Source of the DNA: Aestuariispira ectoiniformans | Lineage (GTDB): Bacteria > Pseudomonadota > Alphaproteobacteria > UBA8366 > Aestuariispiraceae | Length of the DNA: 64,000 bases | Assembly: GCF_025136295.1 (NCBI RefSeq) | Contig: NZ_CP062788.1 | Span: 3,985,588-4,049,587 of the forward strand | Direction of reading: 5' to 3' | Shown here: one piece after another, positions 54,279 through 64,000 of the stretch | Numbering within the stretch: the first letter of the stretch is position 1 | Layout: each line of letters begins with the position of its first letter | Program-made: the position numbers and the translations under genes | Notes under the pieces: model-generated | The model's database searches: none | Seen by the model: the letters and a program-made list of their open reading frames with translations, nothing else | What the model was told of the DNA's origin: nothing

Positions 54279-55098
54279 GCACCACAATGCCGAGACATAC
54301 GATGAGGGAAGCGCCGATCCGGCGTTTCCCCATCGGCTCTCCGAGGAACATCGTGCCGATCAGGGCGGCAAAGATCACCGAACTTTCCCGGATCGCGGAC
54401 ACACCACCCATGTTGGCCTGCCCCAGGCCCCACATCACACCGGTATAGGCCAGACCGGCCGCTGCCCCCGCAGGCACCGCACGACGCCATTGCTGACCAA
54501 CCAGCCCTGCCAGCGCCTTGCCTCTTACACTGGCCGCGATCAACACCATCACCATTCCCCAAGCCGTGAATAGCCACGCGGAAAACGTCAGCGCACTGCC
54601 GGTGGCCCGCACGCCCATACCGTCAATCACCGTATAGGATGCAATCAGCAACCCGGTCATCAGGGCATAAATAACGGCCTTGGCACTTGCGTTGGCATTG
54701 CGCCCCATGAAACCCAGCAGGCCGACACCCACGATAGCAACCCCGATCATCTGGTTGCCGGTCGGGATTTCTCCGGCCAGTAAAACCGCCAGGGACAATA
54801 CCGCCAGGGGTGCCACGCCACGCGCAATGGGATAGGCAAGGCTGAGGTCGCCATGGGCATACATGCGGATCAACAGCATGCCGTACATCCCGTGCAACAG
54901 AACCGCCGGGGCCAGCCACAGCCAGCCCTCTTTTGTCATGGGCGGGACATAGGGCAAACCGGTCGCCGCAATCAATCCCATGGTCCCGAACAAAACCGCC
55001 ATGGTCGCAACCCGATCACCGGACGATTTAAGCAAGGCATTCCATGAGGCGTGGATAACGGCGGACAACAGCAAAATGCCGGTAACGGCAAGAGACAC
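54262..55098 (-). CDS. EamA/DMT-superfamily transporter
   Basis: The 278-residue protein has ten hydrophobic helices in two homologous halves: VIHASWNALLKSSGDRVATM opens the first EamA unit, and ASYTVIDGMGVRATGSALTF lies in the second. IRESSVIFAALIGTMFLGEP is the typical end of the second. Members export metabolites or amino acids; the substrate is not predictable. It converges with the MCP gene. Confidence 0.88.
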   Translation of the reverse strand: MSLAVTGILLLSAVIHASWNALLKSSGDRVATMAVLFGTMGLIAATGLPYVPPMTKEGWLWLAPAVLLHGMYGMLLIRMYAHGDLSLAYPIARGVAPLAVLSLAVLLAGEIPTGNQMIGVAIVGVGLLGFMGRNANASAKAVIYALMTGLLIASYTVIDGMGVRATGSALTFSAWLFTAWGMVMVLIAASVRGKALAGLVGQQWRRAVPAGAAAGLAYTGVMWGLGQANMGGVSAIRESSVIFAALIGTMFLGEPMGKRRIGASLIVCLGIVVLSLPL

Positions 55099-55221
55099 GG
55101 CCTTCCCCTTTTGTGTTCTACTCTAAAGAAGTGGCAATCAGTACAATTCCGCAAAAACCCACACAATTTTTCGACCAAAATAAGGCGCGAGGTCATTGAA
55201 TGCCTGAATTCATGGGAGTAA

Positions 55222-56517
<1,296 letters not shown>

Positions 56518-56541
56518 GTCTCTGTTTCCCTGGAGTAATTG

Positions 56542-56569
56542 AAAAGGGCGCACTCCGGTGTGCCCTTTT
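56542..56569 (+). terminator. Rho-independent terminator after aspartate aminotransferase
   Basis: AAAAGGGCGCAC (56542-56553), loop TCCG, GTGTGCCCTTTT (56558-56569) with one G-U pair, followed by more T. Confidence 0.9.
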
Positions 56570-56726
56570 TTCTTCTATATGTTCTACAGAAAGTTGAATT
56601 CCGTTTACCTAACATTAATGTTATCTATCTATTTATCCCTGCGCTGTCTCCAAATGGGATCAGGACAGCTATCGTATAGGTTTGGCTGCGCGGCAGCGGG
56701 AATTCACAGATCATAGGGGATCGGCC

Positions 56727-58535
56727 ATGACTCTAGGGCATAAGCTCGGGATATTCTCTGCAATCAACCTCCTGTTGATTGCCGGTGCAATTCTGTTTGC
56801 AGAACGCCAGATGGTATCCATCGGCAACGAGATTGAAGAACTGGCAGAGGAAATCATTCCCCTGACCAATTCACTCGCCACGATCAAGGGCTATCAACTG
56901 GAACAGGATGTCGAACTGGAGCGCCTTATCCGCCATCATATGACCAACGGTTCCGACGAGGCAGCACAGGCCACTGCAGAATTTCAGGCCATAGGTGCAA
57001 AAATCGACCAGGGCCTGAAAGACGCAGAAGAGTTCGCACGCCAGGCGTCCTCTATGGCGCTCAGCGAAGAAACCACAAAGAAAATGCGCCTGATCGCAGC
57101 AGCCATTGCCACCCTGGAAAAAGACCACAAGAAATTCCAGGCTGCCCCGGATCAACTGGGTTCTTCAATCAAAGCCGGAGACGCCAAGTCCTTCAACGAC
57201 CAGACTGCGGCAATTGAAAAGACAAGAAACCAACTGGACAAGAACCTGGCCGGTGTGATCGAGACCGTGAAGTCCTTCACAGCCATTTCCGCCCAACGTG
57301 CTGAAGCACATGAGCATCAGGCGGAACTTGTCCTTTACGTAATCCTGGCGGCTGCCGTTGCCATTACAGGCGTTCTCGCAGTCCTGGTACGCCAGCAGAT
57401 CAGCAAGCCGCTGTCCTTGATGACGGGCAGCATGGATTCGCTTTCCAATGGCGACCTGCAAACCGAGGTGCCGCAGCGCCGCAGCAAGGACGAGATCGGC
57501 GTTATGTCCCGCGCCCTGCAGACCTTCAAAGAGAACCTGCAGGAAAACCACAGGCTGCAGATCGAAAAAGAAAAAGCCGATGAAAACACCAAACAGGAAC
57601 GCCTGAAGGCCATTCTCTCCGTCGCCGATAAGGTAGAATCCGAGGCGCGTCAGGCCATTCGCGTTGTCTCCGAAAAGACCACCAAGATGTCGGAGAATGC
57701 ATCCCAGACCCACGATGCCACGGATCGCGTTATGGCCGACAGCCAGTCCGTCGCTGCCGCAGCAGAACAGTCCCTGGCCAATACGGAGACGGTTGCGGGT
57801 GCGGCTGAGGAATTGAACGCTTCCATTGCAGAAATCACCAATCAGGTTTCGTCCGCCAGTCGGGTTGCCCAGGAGGCCTCTAACAACGCGAATGAAACCC
57901 GCCGGATCGTTGGCTCGCTGTCCGATGTCAGCCGAAATGTATCCGATGTTGTGACCCTGATCGCGGATATTGCCGATCAGACCAACCTGCTGGCACTGAA
58001 CGCGACGATTGAGGCCGCCAGGGCCGGTGAGGCAGGCAAGGGCTTTGCCGTTGTCGCCAACGAGGTCAAGTCGCTGGCAAACCAGACCCAGAAGGCGACC
58101 GATGAAATCACCGGTCAGATCGAAGAGATGAAATCCGTCAGCAACCAGGCCGTCTCATCCATCTCCGACATCCTTGACGTGATCGAGCGGATCAATATCA
58201 CGACCGGCGGAATCGCGGCTGCCGTTGAACAGCAAAGTGCGGCGACCGGCGAAATCTCCCGCAACATCAGCGAGGCCGCCGCCGCTGCACGCGACGTCTC
58301 GGAACATGTGGGCGCGGTCAGCAAGGAAGTGCAGTCCGTCGGCCAGCGGTCCGAGGAGACCCGCGAGATTGCCGGCGAACTGGAACTGGCGGTCCAGGAA
58401 CTGCAACAAACCCTGGTCCGCATTGTTCGCACCTCCGCACCGGAGGCAGACCGCCGGAAACAACGGCAATCGGTTGCAAACGACCGGCGGACAAGCCCGC
58501 GCGAAGAAAAACCAGCCATTATGGCTGCAGAATAA
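56727..58535 (+). CDS. Methyl-accepting chemotaxis protein (four-helix-bundle sensor type)
   Basis: This is a receptor of 602 residues. TM1 is about 6-26 ([20 protein letters not shown]), a helical periplasmic domain of about 170 residues follows, TM2 is about 200-220, then HAMP ([20 protein letters not shown]) and the signalling domain with tip [20 protein letters not shown] near residue 411. The tail ([20 protein letters not shown]) is unusually basic. ATG 56727 with GGGGAT upstream is chosen; an earlier in-frame ATG at 56682 precedes a non-membrane extension. It is a single-gene unit. Confidence 0.94.
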   Translation: MTLGHKLGIFSAINLLLIAGAILFAERQMVSIGNEIEELAEEIIPLTNSLATIKGYQLEQDVELERLIRHHMTNGSDEAAQATAEFQAIGAKIDQGLKDAEEFARQASSMALSEETTKKMRLIAAAIATLEKDHKKFQAAPDQLGSSIKAGDAKSFNDQTAAIEKTRNQLDKNLAGVIETVKSFTAISAQRAEAHEHQAELVLYVILAAAVAITGVLAVLVRQQISKPLSLMTGSMDSLSNGDLQTEVPQRRSKDEIGVMSRALQTFKENLQENHRLQIEKEKADENTKQERLKAILSVADKVESEARQAIRVVSEKTTKMSENASQTHDATDRVMADSQSVAAAAEQSLANTETVAGAAEELNASIAEITNQVSSASRVAQEASNNANETRRIVGSLSDVSRNVSDVVTLIADIADQTNLLALNATIEAARAGEAGKGFAVVANEVKSLANQTQKATDEITGQIEEMKSVSNQAVSSISDILDVIERINITTGGIAAAVEQQSAATGEISRNISEAAAAARDVSEHVGAVSKEVQSVGQRSEETREIAGELELAVQELQQTLVRIVRTSAPEADRRKQRQSVANDRRTSPREEKPAIMAAE

Positions 58536-58543
58536 GCCGCAAT

Positions 58544-58575
58544 AAAAAAAGGCGGCCCGAAAGGGACGCCTTTTT
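58544..58575. terminator. Bidirectional terminator between MCP and fba
   Basis: GGCGGCCC (58551-58558), loop GAAA, GGGACGCC (58563-58570), one internal mismatch, A-run on the left and TTTTT on the right. It serves the convergent genes on both sides. Confidence 0.85.
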
Positions 58576-58592
58576 CGAGAGCTCGCCAGCTA

Positions 58593-59663
58593 TCAGTTCT
58601 TCGCGAGGGACTTGCCCGTTGCGCGCAGGTCGGCAAAAGCCTCGTCCAGGCGTTCCACCATGGACAGTTCTGCCGCCCGCAACCATTTGCGCGGATCGTA
58701 GAGCTTTTTGTACGGCTCGTCGGTTTCCGGATCGACCTGATATTTGAAGGCCTTCGGGTGCGTGTCCACATAAGCGCCGATTGCACGGGCAAAGGCAAAC
58801 TGGGTATCGGTGTCGATATTCATCTTGAAGACACCATAGTCGATTGCCTCGTGGATTTTCTCCTTCTCGGAGCCGGACCCGCCGTGGAAAACCAGATCCA
58901 GCGGATTATCGCCCAGACTATGGGTCTGCGACACCAGAGCCTGTGAATTCTTCAGGATTTCAGGACGCAGGCGCACATTGCCCGGCTTGTAGACGCCATG
59001 CACGTTGCCAAAGGAGGCCGCGATGGAAAAATGGCCGATCTGGGACAGACGATCATAGGCCTGCAAAACATCTTCCGGCTGGGTATAAAGTTTCGGATTG
59101 TCGTGGATATCCTCGTCGGAGCCCACACCGTCTTCCTCGCCACCGGTCACGCCCAGCTCGATTTCCAGGCTCATTTTCAGCGGTGCCATTTTCTCGAGCA
59201 CGCGCTCACATTCCGTGATGTTGTCTTCCAGCGTTTCTTCCGACAGGTCCAGCATATGCGAGGTAAACAACGGGCGGCCATGCTGTTCAAAATAATGGCG
59301 GCCATGTTCGATCATGCCATCAACCCAGGGAACCAGCTTGCGGTTGGCATGGTCGGTATGCAGCACCACGCAGACGCCGTAATATTCCGCCAGCAGGTGA
59401 ACATGATGGGCAGCCGATACCGCACCCAGGACCTTGGCTTCGGCACTATCCGGGAACCCCTGCCCGGCGAAGAACTGCGCCCCGCCGTTGGACATCTGGA
59501 TGATCACATCGGATTCGTTGCGCGCCGCTGACTCCAAAACCGCATTCAGGGAGTTGGTGCCGACAATGTTGACCCCGGGAAGAGCATATTTGCCTTCCTT
59601 GCAACGTTTCAGCAATTCAAGATAGCTGTCTCCGTAGACAACGCCGGGTTTTAGAGTAGCCAT
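58593..59663 (-). CDS. fba: Fructose-bisphosphate aldolase, class II
   Basis: This zinc-dependent aldolase of glycolysis/gluconeogenesis has 356 residues. KYALPGVNIVGTNSLNAVLE, the zinc site VVLHTDHANRKLVPWVDGMI, LEIELGVTGGEEDGV, FSIAASFGNVHGVYKPGNV and LVFHGGSGSEKEKI match the FbaA (class IIA) form. ATG 59663 aligns with the family start; ATG 59681 would add six residues. It stands alone between an MCP and an MscS channel. Confidence 0.96.
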   Translation of the reverse strand: MATLKPGVVYGDSYLELLKRCKEGKYALPGVNIVGTNSLNAVLESAARNESDVIIQMSNGGAQFFAGQGFPDSAEAKVLGAVSAAHHVHLLAEYYGVCVVLHTDHANRKLVPWVDGMIEHGRHYFEQHGRPLFTSHMLDLSEETLEDNITECERVLEKMAPLKMSLEIELGVTGGEEDGVGSDEDIHDNPKLYTQPEDVLQAYDRLSQIGHFSIAASFGNVHGVYKPGNVRLRPEILKNSQALVSQTHSLGDNPLDLVFHGGSGSEKEKIHEAIDYGVFKMNIDTDTQFAFARAIGAYVDTHPKAFKYQVDPETDEPYKKLYDPRKWLRAAELSMVERLDEAFADLRATGKSLAKN

Positions 59664-59986
59664 ATCTGATCCCACGCTCATTCAGAAAAAAACGAAAGCT
59701 TCGCCTTACAGATACCGGGGTCGCCACAGGTTCGCCTGCCCGAAGGCATACGATTGCGGTACTTCGCCGGCAGCGTCAGGCAAATCCCCCTTGAAAGACA
59801 TAGATTTCATAACATTCTTTGCCCCTTAGGGCCACTTCAAATTCACCGGGAGGGTGCCAATCCGCCCCTGGACAATAGCAAAACAACTGCACTGCCACAT
59901 CTCCCATGCGGGTTGAGAAAACCTACCCGTTCGGCTGGTGACTTGATACCAATGCCGCCTCTCCGAAGACAGCGCCTTCAAGGCGA
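59664..59986. other. Gene-free spacer upstream of fba
   Basis: No gene, repeat or strong promoter is supported in these 323 bases. A short palindrome CGCCTTCAAGGCG near 59972-59984 follows the mscS stop on the minus strand but lacks a T tract. Confidence 0.5.
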
Positions 59987-61315
59987 TCAGGACGGTTTTT
60001 CATCGTCCGGGACGGGTGTCGGCCGCGTCATCCAGGGCTGTTCCTTGATGATGACCTCACGATGCGGATAGGGGATGGCGATATCGTGCTGTTTGAACTT
60101 GTCCCACACACGCAGCAAAAGCGCACTTTTGATGTTGCCCGCCCCATTCTCAGGATCGGTAATCCAAAAGCGCAATTCCAGATTAATGGAACTGTCGCCG
60201 AATCCCGTCATCTGGCAATTGGGCGGCGGGTTTTCCAATACCCGCTCCTCTTCGGAAGCCGCCTCCTTCACCAGGTCAATGGCGCGCCGGACATCCGCAT
60301 CATAGGATATGCCGATCGGCACGCGCAGACGCACCGTTTTGGAACTGAAGGACCAGTTGATCACCCGTTGTGTGATCAGGTCCTCGTTCGGGATCAGGTA
60401 TTCCATCCCGTCCCGCGTCACCACCGATACATAACGCGCACCCAGCGTATTGATCCAGCCATAGGCCCCCTCAAGCTCGATCACATCACCCGGCTTGATG
60501 GACCGGTCCAACAACAGAATGACGCCACTGATCAGATTGGAAACCACCTTCTGCAGACCGAAACCGATGCCGACACCAACCGCACCGCCAAAGACCGCAA
60601 AGGCGGTCAGGTCCACGCCCACCGCCTGCAGGGCAAGAACGACCGCCACGGTAATCAGGGTTATCTTCGCCAGTTTGGCGCTGAGGACCTGGAAGGATGG
60701 CGTCAGATGGACGGAACGGCGCAACTGTGTCTCGACAAACCGCGACAGGACAGTCGCTCCCCACAGAAGGATCGCCGCCGTCAGAACGCCCTTCACCACG
60801 CCCAGGGCCGACAACCGGACATCCCCGATCTTGAAGGCCAACCCGTCCAGCACTTCAGCCGTCGGCTCCAGCAGGTCAAGGATGTTGAGCGCAGCAATGG
60901 CCCAGATCACATAGGCCACGATACGGGCCCAAAAGCCGCCCCGCAAAACCCCCGCCATAACACGGATCACCACCCAGGCCGTCAACAGCGACGTCACCAC
61001 ATTGATAATCCGCGTTTCCTGCCCGACGCTGGTCAGCAGGAGATAGATCAACCAGAGCCCCGCAAGCCAGATGAGAGGCAGGGTCAGCGGTTCGGTAATT
61101 GAAAGAAGGCGCCGGAAGGGTGCCCAGAGGCTCAGGTCCCGGCGCTTGCGCTGGCACCATTCAGCCAGCCTGCGATGCACGCCCCAGGCAACCGCCAGCG
61201 GCAAAAGGATTGCCACCAGTTGTATCAGCGTGTCCAGCGTCAGGACGTGGCGAACGACCCAGTCCTGCACCCTCGTCCATAGGGCCAAAATATCCGCCCG
61301 GGTAACGGTCTCCAT
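59987..61315 (-). CDS. MscS-family mechanosensitive ion channel
   Basis: The 442-residue protein has about four extra N-terminal membrane helices before the MscS core. The pore-lining helix is FGGAVGVGIGFGLQKVVSNL followed by ISGVILLLDRSIKPGDVIEL. The beta and C-terminal domains contain YVSVVTRDGMEYLIPNEDLI and MTGFGDSSINLELRFWITDP. Such channels release solutes on hypo-osmotic shock. It is a single gene; 125 bases separate its start from the CtrA-type box at 61441. Confidence 0.93.
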   Translation of the reverse strand: METVTRADILALWTRVQDWVVRHVLTLDTLIQLVAILLPLAVAWGVHRRLAEWCQRKRRDLSLWAPFRRLLSITEPLTLPLIWLAGLWLIYLLLTSVGQETRIINVVTSLLTAWVVIRVMAGVLRGGFWARIVAYVIWAIAALNILDLLEPTAEVLDGLAFKIGDVRLSALGVVKGVLTAAILLWGATVLSRFVETQLRRSVHLTPSFQVLSAKLAKITLITVAVVLALQAVGVDLTAFAVFGGAVGVGIGFGLQKVVSNLISGVILLLDRSIKPGDVIELEGAYGWINTLGARYVSVVTRDGMEYLIPNEDLITQRVINWSFSSKTVRLRVPIGISYDADVRRAIDLVKEAASEEERVLENPPPNCQMTGFGDSSINLELRFWITDPENGAGNIKSALLLRVWDKFKQHDIAIPYPHREVIIKEQPWMTRPTPVPDDEKPS

Positions 61316-61440
61316 GAACCAAATCTCCTGCGGTGTTCCCCTATTCTGTGCACAAGGAGGTTTTCACCGCAAGTGTCTGTGATGATTGAAATGTTGCAAG
61401 CAACCCGTCCGGTTACCGGACAACGGCGTCTCATCTCCGG

Positions 61441-61469
61441 TTAATCGCGCGTTAACCGACAAAGGTTAA
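61441..61469. promoter_or_regulatory. CtrA-type box with extra inverted half-site
   Basis: TTAATCGCGCGTTAA (61441-61455) is a perfect TTAA-N7-TTAA. TTAACC (61452-61457) also pairs symmetrically with GGTTAA (61464-61469). The site is 64-78 bases upstream of the binding-protein gene at 61519. Confidence 0.55.
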
Positions 61470-61518
61470 TATTCTACCCGCCCAATCACACAACAATCCA
61501 TTGGACCCGGGAAGCCGC

Positions 61519-62304
61519 ATGATCAGGCAAACCGTTATCTCTCTGGCAGCCTTACTTTGCCTGGCATCGTCTGCACTCGCAGATGAAGCGGTGACCGCCT
61601 GCTATGAAAACAAGGGCTGGGGCAATTTTGTTCGGGGAGAAGATTCGACAATCCCTGATGCCCCCGGCGCGCTGATCGAACTTGTCTCGATCGCAGCAGA
61701 AAAACAGGGCATTGCAATAGACATGATACGGCGTCCCTGGAAACGTTGCCTCCTGATGTTGCGGGAAAATGCCGCGGCCTTCGTGATTGCGGGATCGTAC
61801 CTGCCGGACCGTGCGGTCTATGCCCAATACCCGTTGAAGGCCGATGGGGCTCCCGACGAGAGCCGCGCCCTGCATTTTGCCAATTACTACCTGTTCACGC
61901 GCACCGGCTCCCTTATTCGCTGGGACGGCAAAACACTGACGGGCCACGACGGGCCGTTAGGTGTCGACCTTGGCTATTCAATCGCCGGAATTCTTCGCAA
62001 GCGTGGACAGGCGGTCCAGGAATTCTCCGATATCAATGCCGGGTTCAGGCTGGTCGTGCTCGGGCGGCTGGATGGCTATGTCACCTTTGAGCTCGATGGC
62101 CAGCGCGCCATCAAAACCCATGGGTTCGACCTGATCCAGGTCTTCCCGCCGATAGAAAGCCGGGCCTATTACCTGATGAGCAGCAAGGGCCACTACAAGG
62201 CACATAAAATGCAGGTGGAACGGCTTTGGGACGCAATCCCCGGCCTTCGAAAACAACTGCTGCCCAGGCTGCTGGACAAATACCGGCACGCCCCTCCGGC
62301 CTGA
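61519..62304 (+). CDS. Solo periplasmic solute-binding protein
   Basis: A signal peptide (MIRQTVISLAALLCLASSAL, ending ADEA) precedes a mature domain of about 240 residues with NKGWGNFVRGEDSTIPDAPG, IDMIRRPWKRCLLMLRENAA and LDGYVTFELDGQRAIK, a layout related to SBP family 3. Two cysteines (ACYEN and KRCLL) could form a disulfide. No transporter genes are adjacent. ATG 61519 has GGGAAG upstream; TTG 61501 is in frame but less likely. The CtrA-type box suggests co-regulation with chemosensory genes. Confidence 0.8.
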   Translation: MIRQTVISLAALLCLASSALADEAVTACYENKGWGNFVRGEDSTIPDAPGALIELVSIAAEKQGIAIDMIRRPWKRCLLMLRENAAAFVIAGSYLPDRAVYAQYPLKADGAPDESRALHFANYYLFTRTGSLIRWDGKTLTGHDGPLGVDLGYSIAGILRKRGQAVQEFSDINAGFRLVVLGRLDGYVTFELDGQRAIKTHGFDLIQVFPPIESRAYYLMSSKGHYKAHKMQVERLWDAIPGLRKQLLPRLLDKYRHAPPA

Positions 62305-62621
62305 CCCTACCATGGGCTCAATTGCCGCGCCTTGTGAGTTTTCACTTGAACGAAAAATAAAGCCCTGCAACCATACCTCTGTAAATATTGGCCGAAACCG
62401 CCCCGGAAAAGAGGGCGGCCGACCCGACTGTCAGGATAACCCTTAGTGGATAAACCAGGGCGGATCGCGTCGAAATGCATCGTCCATCGCCGGAGCGGTA
62501 TAGAGTGATATTGCAACAAGGATTTTTTTCAAAAAACCAGAATATGTTGCGTTTGTAAGGGTTCCGTCCCGGCTCGATTTTGCATGCCCGCAATCCGTCC
62601 GTAGCACGGAAGGAGGTCATT
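62305..62621. other. Gene-free spacer upstream of the EF-G-like gene
   Basis: No gene is supported in these 317 bases. CCGCCC and GGGCGG near 62392-62420 form a short inverted repeat. GGAAGGAGG at 62608-62616 is the ribosome-binding site of the next gene. Confidence 0.5.
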
Positions 62622-64000
62622 ATGCCGGGAAGCACCATCACAGCCCCGCGGACTGCCGTTCTTGTTGGGCCCTATCTCAGCGGCAAAACCACATTGCTTG
62701 AAGCCATGCTTCATACCTCTGGCACCCTGCATAAGAAAGGCAAGGTGCAGAACGGCGACACGGTGGGCGATTCCGCCCCGGAAGCCCGCGCCCATACCAT
62801 GAGTGTGGAAATGAATGTCGCCAATGCCGACTATCTGGGACAGCCCTGGACCTTTATCGACTGCCCCGGTTCCGTTGAATTCGCCAATGAAAGTCAAAAC
62901 GCCCTGATGGTCGCCGACATGGCTGTCGTCGTCTGCGACCCCGATCCCGACAAAGCCATGGCCCTTGCGCCGATTCTGCATTTCCTGGACGACAAGAAGA
63001 TTCCGCATCTTATCTTCATTAACAAGATGGATAATCTCGGCACCAGCCCCGCCATTCGCGAGGTCATGGACGCCCTGCAAAGCGCGTCCCAGCGCCCCCT
63101 CGTCCTGCGAGAGGTTCCCATCCGCGATGGCGATAACGTCACCGGATATGTGGACCTGACCTCGGAACGCGCCTACGCCTATCAGGAAGGCCAACCGTCC
63201 AAACTGATCAGCCTGCCCGACAGCGTGAAGGACCGCGAGGAGGAAGCGCGGCAGGAAATGCTGGAAAACCTGGCGGATTTCGACGACGACCTTCTGGAAA
63301 AACTGTTGGAAGATACGGTGCCTTCACCGGACGAAGTCTATGCACAGTTCACCAAAGACCTTGCCGAAGACCTGATCGTTCCGGTCCTGATGGGGTCGGC
63401 GGAACATGACTATGGCGTAAGGCGGTTGTTGAAAGCCCTGCGTCACGACTGCCCCGCGCCGGAAACGACTGCCGCCCGCCTTGGCCTGCCGCAAAAGAAA
63501 ACAACCCAGGCCCAGGTCTTCAAGACACTGCATCTGCCCCATATCGGGAAATTGTCGATCTGCCGTGTGTGGAGTGGTGAGATCAAGGACGGCGATCTGT
63601 TCGACACGGAAAAAGTCAGCGGCCTGTCCTACCTGCAGGGGCACAACATGACCAAGGTGTCCCGCGCGGGCGCGGGCGATGTCGTCGCCCTTGGCCGCAT
63701 GGACAGCGTGAAAACCGGCAACCTGCTGACGCAACAGGGAATACAGGACGCCACCGACGGCTGGCCGGAACCGATCAAGCCGGTTTTTGCACAGGCGATC
63801 AGCACCCAGAAACATGAAGATGAGGTGCGCCTGTCCACCGGCCTTGCAAAGCTGGTCGAAGACGACCCTTCGGTCATCCTGGAATCCAATGAGGACACAA
63901 GACAGTTGCTGCTTTGGGGCCAGGGAGAATTGCACCTTCGTGTGACCCTGGAAAAGCTGGAGAGGCAATATAATGTCGGCGTCACATGCGAGCCGCCGAA
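62622..64000 (+). CDS. EF-G-like translational GTPase paralogue (partial, runs off the window)
   Basis: An open frame from ATG 62622 continues to the window end (459 codons). The G domain shows a non-standard P-loop VGPYLSGKTTLLEAMLH, switch I RAHTMSVEMNVAN, G3 FIDCPGSVEFANESQNAL and G4 FINKMDNL. Domain 2 (KLSICRVWSGEIKDGDLFD) and the start of domain 3 (LLLWGQGELHLRVTLEKLE) follow in EF-G order. The P-loop differs from the GHVDAGKTT of housekeeping EF-G, so this is a paralogue of FusA2-like type rather than fusA. Function is unknown; the C-terminal domains are not visible. Confidence 0.88.
   Translation, partial: MPGSTITAPRTAVLVGPYLSGKTTLLEAMLHTSGTLHKKGKVQNGDTVGDSAPEARAHTMSVEMNVANADYLGQPWTFIDCPGSVEFANESQNALMVADMAVVVCDPDPDKAMALAPILHFLDDKKIPHLIFINKMDNLGTSPAIREVMDALQSASQRPLVLREVPIRDGDNVTGYVDLTSERAYAYQEGQPSKLISLPDSVKDREEEARQEMLENLADFDDDLLEKLLEDTVPSPDEVYAQFTKDLAEDLIVPVLMGSAEHDYGVRRLLKALRHDCPAPETTAARLGLPQKKTTQAQVFKTLHLPHIGKLSICRVWSGEIKDGDLFDTEKVSGLSYLQGHNMTKVSRAGAGDVVALGRMDSVKTGNLLTQQGIQDATDGWPEPIKPVFAQAISTQKHEDEVRLSTGLAKLVEDDPSVILESNEDTRQLLLWGQGELHLRVTLEKLERQYNVGVTCEPP

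Overview
The window is chromosomal DNA of a GC-rich alphaproteobacterium. I infer a motile, probably marine, Rhodospirillales/Thalassospira-like organism. The reasons are the conserved alphaproteobacterial gene orders (sdhCDAB; prs-rplY-pth-ychF; lgt-midA-pgeF; uvrC-pgsA-moaD/moaE), five methyl-accepting chemotaxis proteins (MCPs) in 64 kb, CtrA-type boxes (TTAA-N7-TTAA) before chemosensory genes, GTTC-N7-GTTC SOS boxes, a phasin, and a 'marine proteobacterial' sortase with its vWA target. Genus and species cannot be fixed from the sequence alone. I see no rRNA, tRNA, CRISPR array, prophage or insertion sequence.

Layout. 1-731: the end of an MCP gene, then a deletion scar that fuses a broken short-chain dehydrogenase to the tail of a LysR-like gene. 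0.98-4.4 kb: succinate dehydrogenase. 4.4-6.8 kb: a TetR regulator divergent from an AidB-type acyl-CoA dehydrogenase, with a twin operator between them. 7-9.2 kb: an MCP. 9.4-16.7 kb: a PaiB-like flavoprotein, dienelactone hydrolase, ychF, pth, rplY, prs, a lipoprotein and a creatinase-fold protein without metal ligands. 17-19.2 kb: a globin-coupled MCP and a solo periplasmic binding protein. 19.2-23.7 kb: pgeF, a ceramidase-like membrane protein, midA, lgt, hldD. 23.8-28.6 kb: ubiK, a YbjN-like gene, proC, a phasin, a membrane protein, a candidate small RNA, csaA and a GcvA-like regulator. 28.8-37.6 kb: a small basic protein, rhodanese/FtrA, a two-component system with a MarR regulator divergent from a branched-chain aminotransferase, a flippase-like protein, OsmC, LysR, GNAT. 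37.6-46.2 kb: molybdopterin genes, pgsA, uvrC, a pteridine-reductase-like SDR, uvrB. 46.2-51.4 kb: a TSUP permease facing a four-gene operon (VIT/vWA surface protein, sortase, amidoligase, class I glutamine amidotransferase). 51.7-64 kb: two MCPs, a DMT exporter, aspartate aminotransferase, class II aldolase, an MscS channel, a second solo binding protein and the start of an EF-G-like GTPase.

How the parts work together. Energy metabolism (SdhCDAB, aldolase, aspartate aminotransferase), translation and stress upkeep (rplY, pth, ychF, EF-G-like), and DNA repair (uvrB and uvrC, both with SOS-type boxes) form the housekeeping background. Chemosensing is unusually dense and partly under probable CtrA control. 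The least conventional items are the sortase/amidoligase operon, a candidate ~80-nt RNA with an exposed anti-Shine-Dalgarno motif, and a 390-bp gene-free stretch upstream of uvrC that combines a perfect DnaA box, a CtrA box, GANTC sites and AT-rich DNA.
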